From positions 2,852,001 to 2,916,000 of the forward strand of contig NZ_CP117782.1 of assembly GCF_028657905.1 (NCBI RefSeq): a stretch of DNA of 64,000 nt, written 5' to 3'. The stretch comes from Burkholderia sp. FERM BP-3421. Its GTDB lineage: Bacteria; Pseudomonadota; Gammaproteobacteria; Burkholderiales; Burkholderiaceae. Numbering within the stretch: position 1 is the first letter of the stretch; every line of letters starts with the position of its first letter. The position numbers were made by a program, and so were the translations under genes. This document shows positions 1-8,384 of this stretch, piece after piece. Under the pieces are notes generated by a model. That model saw only the letters and a list, made by a program, of their open reading frames with translations. It was not told the DNA's origin and ran no database searches.

Positions 1-526
1 CGACCCGATGGCCGGGCAAGTCGAGATTCAAGTCCCACCCCATCTTGCGCGCCGTCTCCGCCGCATAGGCATACAGCGCCTGCCCGCTGAGCCCGCGGCT
101 CGCCCACACCCCGCGCACGTCATGGAACAGGCGCTCCGCATCCGCCGCGCAGCGCGCATGCTCCGCGTGCGCGCCGGCCACGAAGCTCGCGCCGCCGTCG
201 CCCTCCCACGCGCCCACGCGCGGCGCGATGTCGATGAAGAACAGATCGCCGTCGCGCAGCACGACGCCCGGTTCGGACGACCGCTTCATCGGCTTGAGCG
301 TATTGCGGCCGAAGCGCACGCGGGTCGGATGCCAGCTCAGCGTCATGCCGGCTTCGGCCAGGCGCTGCTTCGCCATCGTCACCGCCTCCTCCTCGCGCAT
401 GCCGGGCGCGACGCGGCTCGCGATATCGTGGATCGCGCGACGGGTTTGCTCGCGGGCGAGCAGCATGCCATCCGCCGAAAAGGCGGGGCCCACGCGCTCG
501 GCCGCGTGCGCAGTCGACACATTCAT
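1..526 (-). CDS. M24-family metallopeptidase (Xaa-Pro aminopeptidase-like), 3' part cut by window edge
   Basis: About 175 N-terminal residues are visible, reading leftwards from the ATG at 526 and leaving the window still open. A GGAG ribosome site precedes the start. The stretch FFIDIAPRVGAWEGDGG matches the M24 (pita-bread) fold, with two aspartates in the spacing of the dinuclear metal ligands. The remaining ligands (His, Glu, Glu) would lie beyond the window. The family hydrolyses N-terminal peptide bonds, often Xaa-Pro, in the cytoplasm, but the exact substrate cannot be told. It is divergent from the AraC-type regulator. A terminator-shaped hairpin lies in its leader. No frame damage is seen in the visible part. 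Confidence 0.8.
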   Translation of the reverse strand, partial: MNVSTAHAAERVGPAFSADGMLLAREQTRRAIHDIASRVAPGMREEEAVTMAKQRLAEAGMTLSWHPTRVRFGRNTLKPMKRSSEPGVVLRDGDLFFIDIAPRVGAWEGDGGASFVAGAHAEHARCAADAERLFHDVRGVWASRGLSGQALYAYAAETARKMGWDLNLDLPGHRV

Positions 527-549
527 GGCGTCACTCCGTATCCGTGATG

Positions 550-576
550 AAAAAAAGCGCTCGAAATGAGCGCTTT
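550..576 (-). terminator. Terminator-shaped hairpin in the leader of the M24 peptidase gene
   Basis: On the minus strand a 9-bp perfect stem (554-562 with 568-576, arm AAAGCGCTC) and 5-nt loop are followed by seven T (550-556). This is a textbook intrinsic terminator. It sits only about 24 nt before the peptidase start codon at 526, so no promoter fits downstream of it. It could be an attenuator for the peptidase gene or a barrier to transcription arriving from the right. Confidence 0.6.
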
Positions 577-740
577 CATTGTTGCGGCCTGCCCGCGCGC
601 CGGCCAGCGCCGCATGGCCGCGAATCCGGCCAATCCGCGCGCGAATCGCGCCACGGCCGCGCGGCGCGCCCGTTCCGGGCGCGCGCCGCCGTAAGATGAG
701 CGCTCCGCCGCTTCGCGCCGCCCCGGCGGCGCCTCCAGCC

Positions 741-1730
741 ATGACCCGATCCATCGGCCTCGTCGCGCCGCCCGACGCACAGGCGCTCGACCTCAGCGGG
801 CCGCTCGACGTCTTCGCCGAAGCCAATCGCTTCCTGCTGCCCGACGCACGCTACGAGGCTGCGGTCATCGGCATCGAACCCGGTGCGGTGCGCTGCTCCA
901 ACGGCATGCTGGTGCAGCCGCAGCATCACTACCGCGACGCGAACCGCGCCTTCGACCTGCTGCTGGTCGCGGGCGGCCCGTCGGTGCCCGCGCTCGCGCC
1001 GCCGGCGCCGTTCGAGGCCTGGCTGCGCCACGCGGCCGGCCGGGCCGCGCGCTTTGGTTCGATCTGCAACGGCGCGTTCCTGCTGGCCCGCGCGGGGCTG
1101 CTGGCCGGACGCACCGTCACGACCCACTGGAACGACGCGGCCGCGCTGGCCGCGCTGTGCCCCGACGCGCGCGTCGAGGCGGACCGGCTCTATGTCTGCG
1201 ACGGCGCGCTGTGCACCTCCGCGGGCGTCACGGCGGGCATCGACCTCGCCTTGTTCCTGGTCGCGCTCGACCACGGGCAGGACCTCGCGCTCAACGTCGC
1301 GAAGCGGCTCGTCGTGTTCATGCAGCGCGCCGGCGGGCAATCGCAGTTCAGCCCCTATCTGATGCCGTTCGCCGCCCCGGAATCGCCGATCGCGCACGTG
1401 CAGCAGCACATCCTCGCGAACCTCGCGGGCACATTGGACCTGCACGCGCTCGCGCGCGTCGCCAACATGAGCGTGCGGAATTTTTCTCGGGTGTTCCTGC
1501 GGGAGGCCCGCGTGTCGCCGGCGGAATTCGTCGAACGGGCGCGAGTGGACGCGGCGCGCCGGCTGCTGGAGCGCGGGCGCAAGCCGCTCAAGACGATCGC
1601 GGCCGAGTGCGGCTTTCGCGACGGCCAGCACTTGCGCGAGGTGTTCCGTCGCCGCCTCGGCGTCGCGCCGCTGCAATACCGTTCGAGCTTCGGCGGGATC
1701 GGCGAGCCGCGGGCCCGCGACGATGCCTGA
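741..1730 (+). CDS. GlxA-family AraC transcriptional regulator (DJ-1/PfpI domain plus AraC helix-turn-helix)
   Basis: A protein of 329 residues. Residues about 5-165 form a DJ-1/PfpI-like domain opening with SIGLVAPPDAQALDLSGP and carrying the nucleophile-elbow segment SICNGA around Cys109. The C-terminal 100 residues form a double helix-turn-helix of AraC type (LARVANMSVRNFSRVF, then IAAECGFRDGQHLREVF). Family members of this architecture regulate catabolic or stress genes, and the DJ-1 part is thought to sense a ligand. The ATG at 741 is chosen because the domain begins immediately after it. An in-frame ATG at 696 is possible but adds only low-complexity Ala/Pro sequence. No target can be read from the sequence. 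It may control the divergent M24 peptidase. Confidence 0.85.
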   Translation: MTRSIGLVAPPDAQALDLSGPLDVFAEANRFLLPDARYEAAVIGIEPGAVRCSNGMLVQPQHHYRDANRAFDLLLVAGGPSVPALAPPAPFEAWLRHAAGRAARFGSICNGAFLLARAGLLAGRTVTTHWNDAAALAALCPDARVEADRLYVCDGALCTSAGVTAGIDLALFLVALDHGQDLALNVAKRLVVFMQRAGGQSQFSPYLMPFAAPESPIAHVQQHILANLAGTLDLHALARVANMSVRNFSRVFLREARVSPAEFVERARVDAARRLLERGRKPLKTIAAECGFRDGQHLREVFRRRLGVAPLQYRSSFGGIGEPRARDDA

Positions 1731-1806
1731 GCGACACGCCGCCACGCGACGATCGACGTGGGGTCACGTCCCGCCGGTGGCGGCATGGTCTATTTCATCC
1801 GGATTT

Positions 1807-1820
1807 TAGGACCAGTCCTA
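1807..1820. promoter_or_regulatory. Inverted repeat TAGGAC-N2-GTCCTA, operator-like
   Basis: Perfect 6-bp arms with a 2-bp spacer, about 40 bp before the proposed start of the small RNA. The position suits an operator or the upstream part of a promoter. No known regulator site was recognised. Confidence 0.35.
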
Positions 1821-1850
1821 TTCGCTTGCGCGGCCGATCCCGATACATTC

Positions 1851-1944
1851 AAGTGACTGCACGGATCCGCACAGAGACGTGCAGGTCTTGAGGTATCTCT
1901 GCGTTGGCCGTTCGAACTGCCCTCTGTTCGAACGGCTTTTTTTT
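1851..1944 (+). ncRNA. Candidate small RNA with its own terminator
   Basis: A region of about 90 nt contains a 5' stem-loop (CTGCACG at 1857-1863 pairing with CGTGCAG at 1878-1884), a single-stranded linker, then an 11-bp intrinsic terminator with eight T. A weak -10-like TACATT lies at 1844-1849, with no convincing -35. Nothing upstream obviously needs this terminator except the AraC gene ending 177 nt away, so it may instead just be that gene's terminator. There is no open frame of note inside. Confidence 0.35.
1907..1944 (+). terminator. Intrinsic terminator
   Basis: Stem GCCGTTCGAAC (1907-1917) with its perfect complement at 1926-1936, 8-nt loop, followed by eight T (1937-1944). It terminates plus-strand transcripts only; the minus strand lacks a T-run. 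Confidence 0.85.
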
Positions 1945-2095
1945 GGTTCATCGCGGCAACGGCCGGAACACCGGCGAACCCCGGCGGCGTATCGCGTGCC
2001 CCGCACGCGGCTCGTGCCGGGCGGGCCGCGGCTCCTGTCGACAGCGTGGGCACGCGCGCGCAGAGCGAACGACACCCGAAGCGCGCCGCGCGCGA

Positions 2096-3322
2096 TCAGG
2101 GATTGATGTACTGGAACAGCGACAGGTTCTGCATCTGCACGAAGGTCTTCTGCGTCGCCGTCAGCGCGTTCTGCACCTGCAGGAACTGGCTGATCGCCGC
2201 CGGCATGTTGGTGCTCGTCAGGTCGGCCAGCGAATTCGAGGTCTGCAGCGAATTGTTCGTCGTCACCGTCTGCATCGCCTGCACTTCCTGCGCGCGCCCG
2301 CTCACCGAAGCCTGCACGGTCAGCACGTTCGTCATCGTGTTGGTGAGCTTCGTCGCGCCCGTCGTCATGATGTTCTGCAACGCGGTCGCCGCGACGGTGC
2401 TGCTGCCCACCGGCTGCTGCAGCGCGGCGATCATCGTGTCGAGCGCGCCGAAGATGTCGGTGCCCGACTGCGGCGCCGGCGTCACCGTGAACGTGTCGCC
2501 CGCCGCCGGCGTGCCCGAGATCGCCACCTTCTCGCCGTTGCCCAGCGCGATCGCCGCGCCGCTCGTGTACGGCTGCGGGGTCGGCGGCGTGACGGCCGAC
2601 GGCGTCACCGTGTAGGTCGGCGCGGCCGCGGTCCCGCCGAACGTGATCGTGAACTGTTGCGTGTTGCTCGTCGCCGTCGGGTCGGTGATCGTCACCGCGC
2701 CGATCGCGCCCGTGCCCGTGTTCGACGCGCCCGCGGCCGGCACCGGCGAGCTGCCGAGCATCGGCACGGACTGGAACACGCTCGCGCCGTCGTCGCTCTG
2801 CGCGACCGTGCTGTTCGCCGTGATCTGCACGACCCGCTGGCCGCCGTCGCCGCTGTACGACACCCCGCCGCCCGCCTTGTTCGTGAACGGCGGCGTGTTC
2901 GCCTGGAAGCCCGAGAACACGTAGTTGCCCGAGCCGTCCGTCGAATTCGCGAGATTCAGCAGCTGGTCGCGCGCGCCCTGCATCTGCGCGGCCAGCGCCG
3001 AGCGGTCGCTGTCGGACAGCGTGCCCTTGCCCGCGCTCATCACCGTCTGGTAGATGTTGTTCAGCACCGAGTTGACGCTGGTCAGCGTCTGGTACTCCAT
3101 CTGCAGCGAGGTCAGCGCCGACGACTGGTTCGCGCTGTACTGCGTGAGCGTCGCCGAGGTCATCGACAGCTGCACCGCCTGCGCCGCGTTGAGCGGATTG
3201 TCGGCGGGCGTCGTCAGCGAGACGCCACTCGCAATCTGCTGGTACAGCTGCGACAGCTGGGCCTGCTGGTTGTTCATCGTGCTGACGTTCTGGCTGTAGA
3301 ACTGGGAAGTGGAGATGCGCAT
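2096..3322 (-). CDS. flgL: Flagellar hook-filament junction protein FlgL
   Basis: A protein of 408 residues beginning MRISTSQFYSQNVSTMNNQQ, the flagellin-like N-terminal helix of FlgL. Residues about 20-50 (QLYQQIASGVSLTTPADNPL) are the conserved flagellin N-domain motif. The C-terminal helix (FLQVQNALTATQKTFVQMQNLSLFQYINP) closes the coiled-coil. The centre is a variable Thr/Ala-rich domain typical of the longer beta-proteobacterial forms. FlgL forms the second junction layer between hook and filament. It lies 15 bp after flgK and is probably co-transcribed from the sigma-28 promoter before flgK. Confidence 0.95.
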   Translation of the reverse strand: MRISTSQFYSQNVSTMNNQQAQLSQLYQQIASGVSLTTPADNPLNAAQAVQLSMTSATLTQYSANQSSALTSLQMEYQTLTSVNSVLNNIYQTVMSAGKGTLSDSDRSALAAQMQGARDQLLNLANSTDGSGNYVFSGFQANTPPFTNKAGGGVSYSGDGGQRVVQITANSTVAQSDDGASVFQSVPMLGSSPVPAAGASNTGTGAIGAVTITDPTATSNTQQFTITFGGTAAAPTYTVTPSAVTPPTPQPYTSGAAIALGNGEKVAISGTPAAGDTFTVTPAPQSGTDIFGALDTMIAALQQPVGSSTVAATALQNIMTTGATKLTNTMTNVLTVQASVSGRAQEVQAMQTVTTNNSLQTSNSLADLTSTNMPAAISQFLQVQNALTATQKTFVQMQNLSLFQYINP

Positions 3323-3337
3323 GGTCGTCTACCTTGA

Positions 3338-5338
3338 TCAGTTGAACAGGCCCAGCACGGTCTGGAACAGCGTCGACGCCGTCTGGATCACCTTTGCGTT
3401 CGCCTGGTAAAGCTGTTGGTACTGCATCAGATTGGCGGCTTCCTCGTTCGTGTTCACGCTCGACACCGCCTGCATCGCGCTCGTGATCTGCCCGACCAGC
3501 CCCGTCTGCGCGGAACTCGACGCCTGCAGCTGGCTCGCGGCATTGCCGATCGTGTTCACGTAGCTCGAATACGCGCCCGTGAGCGTCAGGGTGCCGTTGT
3601 TCAGCGTCTTCGCGCTGACGAGCGCGGCCAGCGCCTGCGCGTTGCGCGGGTCGCTCGCGCCGTTGGTGTTCTTGCCGATGGTGAACGTATCGCCGTTCGC
3701 CGGCGCGCCCGCCATCGTCACCGTGACGGCGTTCAGGCCGCCCGTGCCGGTGATCGTCATCGCGTTGCCCTGCAGCGCGCTGTACGGCACCGACTGCACC
3801 TGCCCCGGCCCCGTGCCGATGTTGAACGACTGCGGCGGCGCGGTGTTGACCGTCACCACCGAACCGTTCGGGAAGCCCGACACCGACGGCGGCGTCGTGG
3901 TCCCGTTGTAGCTGAGCGTCACCCCGCCCGCCGGAATCTGGTAGCCGGCGCTCACCGAGCCCTGCGTGATCGTGCCGGTGCCGGTGTTGGTCGACACTTT
4001 CTGCGCGAGCACCGGCGACGCCGCCGCGATCGCGGAGTAGTTGGTCGTCGCGACGCCGAAGCCGTTGAGCGCGCCGCGCGTCGGCTGCACCGTGAACGAA
4101 TCGCCCGCGTTCATCGTGCCGTTCACGTTGAGCTGCAGGTTGCCGATCGTGATCGGCATCGTGGAGCCCACCGGCTGCGCGCCGATGACGTTGCCGGTCG
4201 CGCGGTCGGTCAGCGTGTAGTTGCCGTTGTTGATCGCCAGCGTGTAGTCGCTCGTGGTCGGCTGCGAACCGTTCATGATCGATACGCTCAGCGTCGCGCT
4301 GCTCGTGTTCGCCTGGTTCGCATACACCACCGGCGCGCCGACCTTGAACAGGGCGCCGCCCGCATTGCCCGACAGGTCGAGACCCAGGCTGTTCTGCGCG
4401 TTGACTTGCGAGGCGAAGCTGGTCGCGATCGCGCCGAGCTGCGCTTCGGCCGGATCGAGCGTCTGGTTGCGGAACGACAGGAGGCCGCCGAGCGTGCCGC
4501 CCGTCAGCGACGATTCCGGCAGGTAGGTGGTCTGCCCCGGCGGGTTCGCCCCCGCGACGCCTTGCGACGCGATCGTCAGCTCGGTCGGATCGGACGGCGA
4601 CGTGACGGCCGCGAGCTGGTAGCTCTGCCCCGCGACGACGAGCGGCTGTCCGTTCGACATGAACACGCTGTAGCCGTCGCTGTTCTGCACCATCTGCACG
4701 CCGGTCAGCTGCGACAGGTTCGACAGCGCGAGGTCGCGCTTGTCCATCAGCTGGTTCGGCGGCTGGCCCTGCGCGCTCGCCGCCGAGATCTGCTGATTCA
4801 GCTGCGCGATCTGCGAGGTGTAGCTGTTGATCTGCGTGACGGTGTTGCTGAGCTGGGTGTTGACGCTCTGGCGCAGCGCGTCGTACTGCTGGCCGGCGGC
4901 CGTGATCTGGTTGGCCAGCACCTGCGCGTTGCTGAGCGCGGTCTGGCGCGTGGCCGGATCGGACGGGTTGTTCGCGACGCTCTGCATCCCCGTGAAGTAG
5001 CTCGTGATCGCGGTGGAGATCCCGGTCGTCGGGTTGCCGATGTAGTTGTTCAGCTGCGAGACGAGGTTGTAGTACGTCGTCAGGGCCCCGCCCTGGGTCT
5101 GCGCGCTGTTCAGCTGGTTCGCCAGGTACTGGTTGTACTGGCGCTGCACCGTCGTGGTCGTCACGCCGGCGGGCAGGTAGCCGCTGCTCGTGTACTGGCC
5201 GCTCGTCTCGGCGTAGACCGGGCGTTCGACCGAATAGCCGGGCGTCGCCGAGTTGGCGATGTTCTGGCCCGTCGTCGTAATACCCCACATCGCGGCATTC
5301 AGTCCGCTGGTGGCGATATACATGAGATTGTTGGACAT
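3338..5338 (-). CDS. flgK: Flagellar hook-associated protein FlgK (HAP1)
   Basis: A protein of 666 residues. The N-terminus MSNNLMYIATSGLNAAMWGI and ATTGQNIANSATPGYS are the rod/hook/HAP family N-motif. The C-terminus (VNTNEEAANLMQYQQLYQANAKVIQTASTLF, given here in part) is the matching C-terminal helix. The long central region is Thr/Gly/Asn-rich and variable. FlgK forms the first junction layer on the hook and is exported by the flagellar type III apparatus with FlgN as chaperone. A FliA promoter at 5397-5423 lies 59 bp ahead of the start. Confidence 0.96.
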   Translation of the reverse strand: MSNNLMYIATSGLNAAMWGITTTGQNIANSATPGYSVERPVYAETSGQYTSSGYLPAGVTTTTVQRQYNQYLANQLNSAQTQGGALTTYYNLVSQLNNYIGNPTTGISTAITSYFTGMQSVANNPSDPATRQTALSNAQVLANQITAAGQQYDALRQSVNTQLSNTVTQINSYTSQIAQLNQQISAASAQGQPPNQLMDKRDLALSNLSQLTGVQMVQNSDGYSVFMSNGQPLVVAGQSYQLAAVTSPSDPTELTIASQGVAGANPPGQTTYLPESSLTGGTLGGLLSFRNQTLDPAEAQLGAIATSFASQVNAQNSLGLDLSGNAGGALFKVGAPVVYANQANTSSATLSVSIMNGSQPTTSDYTLAINNGNYTLTDRATGNVIGAQPVGSTMPITIGNLQLNVNGTMNAGDSFTVQPTRGALNGFGVATTNYSAIAAASPVLAQKVSTNTGTGTITQGSVSAGYQIPAGGVTLSYNGTTTPPSVSGFPNGSVVTVNTAPPQSFNIGTGPGQVQSVPYSALQGNAMTITGTGGLNAVTVTMAGAPANGDTFTIGKNTNGASDPRNAQALAALVSAKTLNNGTLTLTGAYSSYVNTIGNAASQLQASSSAQTGLVGQITSAMQAVSSVNTNEEAANLMQYQQLYQANAKVIQTASTLFQTVLGLFN

Positions 5339-5751
5339 GCGCGATCCTGCTGGTGAGCCGGCCGCGCCGCGGCCGCCGGGTTGCGTGACTCCCGATATAA
5401 CGGCGGCGGACGGAAAAAGTTGAGCGAAAAACGCACGAAAACGCCAGCCGGCGAGGCCGTGCGCGAACGCCGCCCGCGCGACGCGCCGGCCCTTGCCCGG
5501 CGGGCGCTTCCGGCCGGACGCCCTCGACGCCGTCCAGGCCCGGCGCGGGGCCGCGGGCGTCTCGTCCGGAATCCCGCCGGGAAGGCTGGATGGGGCTTGT
5601 TTCCGAGCCCGGCGGATGCTTCCATATCGGCGGCGCCCCCGGCCCGCCGCCGCGCCGCGTCGATGCGCTCCGCCGCGCGTCCCGCCCCCCGCGCGGCAGC
5701 CGTTCCGTCACCGGCCCACCCGCGCCGGGCCTCATTCGCAAGGAGTCAACC
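5339..5751. other. Divergent gap between flgK and the methyltransferase gene
   Basis: It holds the sigma-28 promoter of flgKL at its left side and the ribosome site of the methyltransferase at 5740-5745. The remaining roughly 300 bp are high-GC with no other clear signal. Confidence 0.6.
5397..5423 (-). promoter_or_regulatory. Sigma-28 (FliA) promoter of flgKL
   Basis: On the minus strand: TCAACTTT (5416-5423), 11-bp spacer, GCCGTTAT (5397-5404). This agrees closely with the FliA consensus TAAAGTTT-N11-GCCGATAA. The expected transcript start is near 5390, giving a leader of about 50 nt before flgK. Confidence 0.85.
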
Positions 5752-6429
5752 GTGCCCGGCTCGTTCAACAATTTCGACGGCATCGTCCGCCATCTGATCG
5801 CGGCCATCGCGCCGGACAGCCTGCTCGACATCGGCTGCGGCGCCGGCAAGTACGGGCGGATGGCCCGCGACGCGGCGCCGTCGTGCCGTCGCGTGGGCAT
5901 CGAGGCCGCCCCGTCGTACGTGACGGCATTCGATCTGGGCGCGCTGTACGACGAGATCCGCGTCGGCGAGGCCTGGCCGGCCCTGCTCGCGAAGCCGGAC
6001 GATTGCCATGATCTGTGCATCATCGGCGACTGCATCGAGCACATGCCCAAGTCGGTCGGTCTCGATCTGCTGAACTTCCTGACCTACCGCACCCGTTACC
6101 TGATCGTGCTCGCGCCCGAGTTCTACGTGCAGGGCAGCGTGAACGGCATCGCGTCGGAAGCGCATGTTTCCGTCTGGAGCGAACGCGATTTCACCTGGCA
6201 CGACCGCTGGGCGTGGGATCACTGCTTCATGATTTCGTGCTTCGTGCTGCGCGGCTACCAGCCGTCGCCGCTCGACTTCGACACCCTGATCGACGGCCTG
6301 AACACGGCCCGGATCCCGATCGTCGCCCCCGACGACGGGCGCGACTTGCGGCCCGCCCGGCTCAACAAGCAGGTGACGCCGCGCGTGGACTGCATCGGCG
6401 GCGCGCGGCACGCCTTCCGTCCGCAGTAA
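5752..6429 (+). CDS. Class I SAM-dependent methyltransferase, unknown substrate
   Basis: A protein of 225 residues. Start GTG at 5752 is chosen because AAGGAG lies 7 nt before it and the fold begins directly after. Motif I of class I methyltransferases is clear near residues 20-30 (LLDIGCGAGKYGRMAR), followed by VGIEAAPSYV (acidic ribose-binding position) and CIIGDCIEHMPK (motif IV region with a His). The rest is consistent with one Rossmann domain. It faces away from flgK and towards ycgR. A role in modifying a flagellar or surface component is only guessed from position. No sigma-28 site is seen before it. Confidence 0.75.
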   Translation: MPGSFNNFDGIVRHLIAAIAPDSLLDIGCGAGKYGRMARDAAPSCRRVGIEAAPSYVTAFDLGALYDEIRVGEAWPALLAKPDDCHDLCIIGDCIEHMPKSVGLDLLNFLTYRTRYLIVLAPEFYVQGSVNGIASEAHVSVWSERDFTWHDRWAWDHCFMISCFVLRGYQPSPLDFDTLIDGLNTARIPIVAPDDGRDLRPARLNKQVTPRVDCIGGARHAFRPQ

Positions 6430-6469
6430 GGACCGCGGCCGCCCCGGGCGGGGCGGCGCGCGCGCAGGA

Positions 6470-7225
6470 TCAGACGCGCGCGAGCTGGCGGCGCTTCATT
6501 TCAAGCTGCGTGATCAGGCGCTGGAGCGTGTTTTCCGCGCTGCCCGGCAGCGACATGAAGCGGAAGCCCAGTTGGTAGCGGCGCGTGCCGTTCGGCGCGT
6601 CGGTCGCGCGGTGCGACACGAGCTGAAGGTCGAGCGACAGCTTGCCGTGGCCGTTCAGGTTCAACTCGACGTCGGGCAGCGTCACGCCGACCTCGAGGGC
6701 GGCCACCCGCTCGTCCGCGGTGCGCAGGCCGAGACCGCCGAGCGACAGGTTGTGCACCTCGAACAGGAAGCTCTCGCCGTCGGGCAGGCTGCCCCGGCAC
6801 ACGTAGGGATCGAGCACGGGCGCGTCGACCCGGAAATACTCGCGGCGCTGCACGCAGTACAGCACCTCGGGGAACGCGGCCTCGAAGGCCGGCAGGTTCT
6901 CGTAGCGGGTTTCGCGCGGCGCCGCGGTCGCGAATTCGACCCGCACGCCTTCGGGCGAGGCGAGGAACATGCAGCGCGGCGCGGCGAGGATCCCCGCGTT
7001 CTGTTCGGCCAGCGCGCCCCAATCGAACACGAAGGTTCGGGCGCCGACATCGACATCGAGGAGTCGGGTAACGAGCTGACCGCCCTGGTACTGGACGGTC
7101 AGGAAATCCCCGCGATTGACGAGGTTGCGCAATTGCACGCCGATTTCCAGCGGATTGCGGCGGCCGTAGTCATGACCGGAATGCGCAGCATCCTGATCAT
7201 GATCCGTCGACTGTTCGGTATTCAT
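6470..7225 (-). CDS. ycgR: Flagellar brake protein YcgR (PilZ, c-di-GMP receptor)
   Basis: A protein of 251 residues with an N-terminal YcgR domain (about 20-120) and a C-terminal PilZ domain. The c-di-GMP-binding signatures are both present: RxxxR in QRREYFR (Arg128-Arg132) and NLSLGG (Asn159, Ser161, Gly164). At high c-di-GMP, YcgR binds the motor and slows rotation. The ATG at 7225 is used because a sigma-28 promoter lies at 7320-7346; longer in-frame extensions upstream would run through that promoter. It is monocistronic and placed between the methyltransferase and flgJ. Confidence 0.92.
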   Translation of the reverse strand: MNTEQSTDHDQDAAHSGHDYGRRNPLEIGVQLRNLVNRGDFLTVQYQGGQLVTRLLDVDVGARTFVFDWGALAEQNAGILAAPRCMFLASPEGVRVEFATAAPRETRYENLPAFEAAFPEVLYCVQRREYFRVDAPVLDPYVCRGSLPDGESFLFEVHNLSLGGLGLRTADERVAALEVGVTLPDVELNLNGHGKLSLDLQLVSHRATDAPNGTRRYQLGFRFMSLPGSAENTLQRLITQLEMKRRQLARV

Positions 7226-7319
7226 GGCTTGCCGATGTTCGTCTTCTTGTTTGCGCCCAGCGTGCCCCGGGGCGCCGATTGACCGGGACAAAACAGGCCC
7301 GGCCGCTGGTCTCTCACAT

Positions 7320-7346
7320 TTAGCGGCAACAGCAAGCCAAAGTTTA
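7320..7346 (-). promoter_or_regulatory. Sigma-28 (FliA) promoter of ycgR
   Basis: On the minus strand: TAAACTTT (7339-7346), 11-bp spacer, GCCGCTAA (7320-7327). One mismatch in each element against the consensus. The expected start is near 7313, giving a leader of about 90 nt. Confidence 0.88.
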
Positions 7347-7443
7347 GATCGAAAACGGCTTTTATTTTTTAAGCAAACGTTAAAACCGCGCGGAGCCCAA
7401 GCCCGGCGCGGCCCAAATGCCACGAACGACCGTTCGATTTCGT

Positions 7444-8382
7444 TCAGCCGAGCTGCTGCATGATCGAAATCAGCTTCTTCGCGTAGTGCGGATCGGTCGC
7501 GTAGCCGGCGCGCTGCATGCCGTGCGCGAAGCCTTCCGCGGTGCCGCCCGCGTTCAACACGCCCGCGTAGCGCGGGTTGTTCTTGAGCAGCGACGCGTAG
7601 TCGGTCATCGCGTGCTCGTAGGAGTCGTAGGCGCGGAACTGCGCGACCACCTTGCGCGGCGCGCCGTTCACGTACTCGGTCGTGACCGCCGACACCGTGC
7701 GGCCGGTCCAGCCCTTGGTCGCCTTGATGCCGAACACGTTGTGGCTCGTCGAGCCGTCCGAGCCGCGGATCTCGCGCTTGCCCCAGCCCGATTCGAGCGC
7801 CGCCTGGCCCACGATGAAGCGCGCCGGAATCCCGGTCGCCGCGCTCGCGGCCTGGGCGGGCGCGGCCATCTTGTCGACGAACGCATCGGCGTCCGGCGAG
7901 CTGCCGTTGCCCTTCACCGCCGGCGTGAGCGCGCTGTTCGACGAGAAGCCGCGCTTGCCGGCGAGCCCGCCGTTGTTCGCGGCGGCGTCCGAGTACGCCT
8001 TCGCCATCGCGTTCATCGCGACGAGGCCGCCCTCGCCGCCCTGGCCTTCCGCGTCGCCGCCCGACGGATCGATGTTGCGCATCAGCTGCTTCATCAGCGC
8101 GTCGGCGATGCCGATGCCTTTCGACGACATCTGCTGCGACAGCTGCTGGTCGAGCATCGACGTGTACATCTTCGAGGTGCTCGAATCGAACAGCCCGCCC
8201 GACGGCGTGGCGTCGCGCATGCTCTTCAGCATCATCTGCGTGAACATCGCGTCGAACTGGCCCGCGACCATCTTCGCGCTCTGGCGCGGCGAGGCAGTCG
8301 CCTGCGCGCGCAGGCCGTCGAAACCCTGTACATCGAGCGCGAAACGCTGCGACAGATCCGCGCCCTTCGGAAGATTCGCCAT
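7444..8382 (-). CDS. flgJ: Flagellar peptidoglycan hydrolase / rod-assembly factor FlgJ
   Basis: A protein of 312 residues with the two-domain FlgJ layout. The N-terminal rod-capping domain is at about 10-105 (KMVAGQFDAMFTQMMLKSMR). A Gly/Ser-rich linker follows, then a C-terminal glucosaminidase domain from about 165. The segment FIVGQAALESGWGKREI places the catalytic acid at Glu197. It cuts a hole in peptidoglycan for the growing rod in the periplasm. It starts 2 bp after the end of flgI and is the last gene of the flgB-J operon. Confidence 0.95.
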   Translation of the reverse strand: MANLPKGADLSQRFALDVQGFDGLRAQATASPRQSAKMVAGQFDAMFTQMMLKSMRDATPSGGLFDSSTSKMYTSMLDQQLSQQMSSKGIGIADALMKQLMRNIDPSGGDAEGQGGEGGLVAMNAMAKAYSDAAANNGGLAGKRGFSSNSALTPAVKGNGSSPDADAFVDKMAAPAQAASAATGIPARFIVGQAALESGWGKREIRGSDGSTSHNVFGIKATKGWTGRTVSAVTTEYVNGAPRKVVAQFRAYDSYEHAMTDYASLLKNNPRYAGVLNAGGTAEGFAHGMQRAGYATDPHYAKKLISIMQQLG

Positions 8383-8384
8383 GA

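Larger units (their letters stand above)
1731..2095. other. Gene-free stretch between AraC regulator and flgL
   Basis: No credible protein gene is seen. The stretch holds an inverted repeat (1807-1820), a possible small RNA (1851-1944) ending in a strong plus-strand terminator, and about 150 bp of featureless high-GC DNA next to the end of flgL. Confidence 0.6.

Noticed and set aside
1818..6050. A 1410-codon open frame on the minus strand across flgL and flgK
   Set aside because: It is out of phase with the clearly recognisable flgL and flgK frames and translates to low-complexity Arg/Ala/Asp sequence, a common effect of high-GC third positions.
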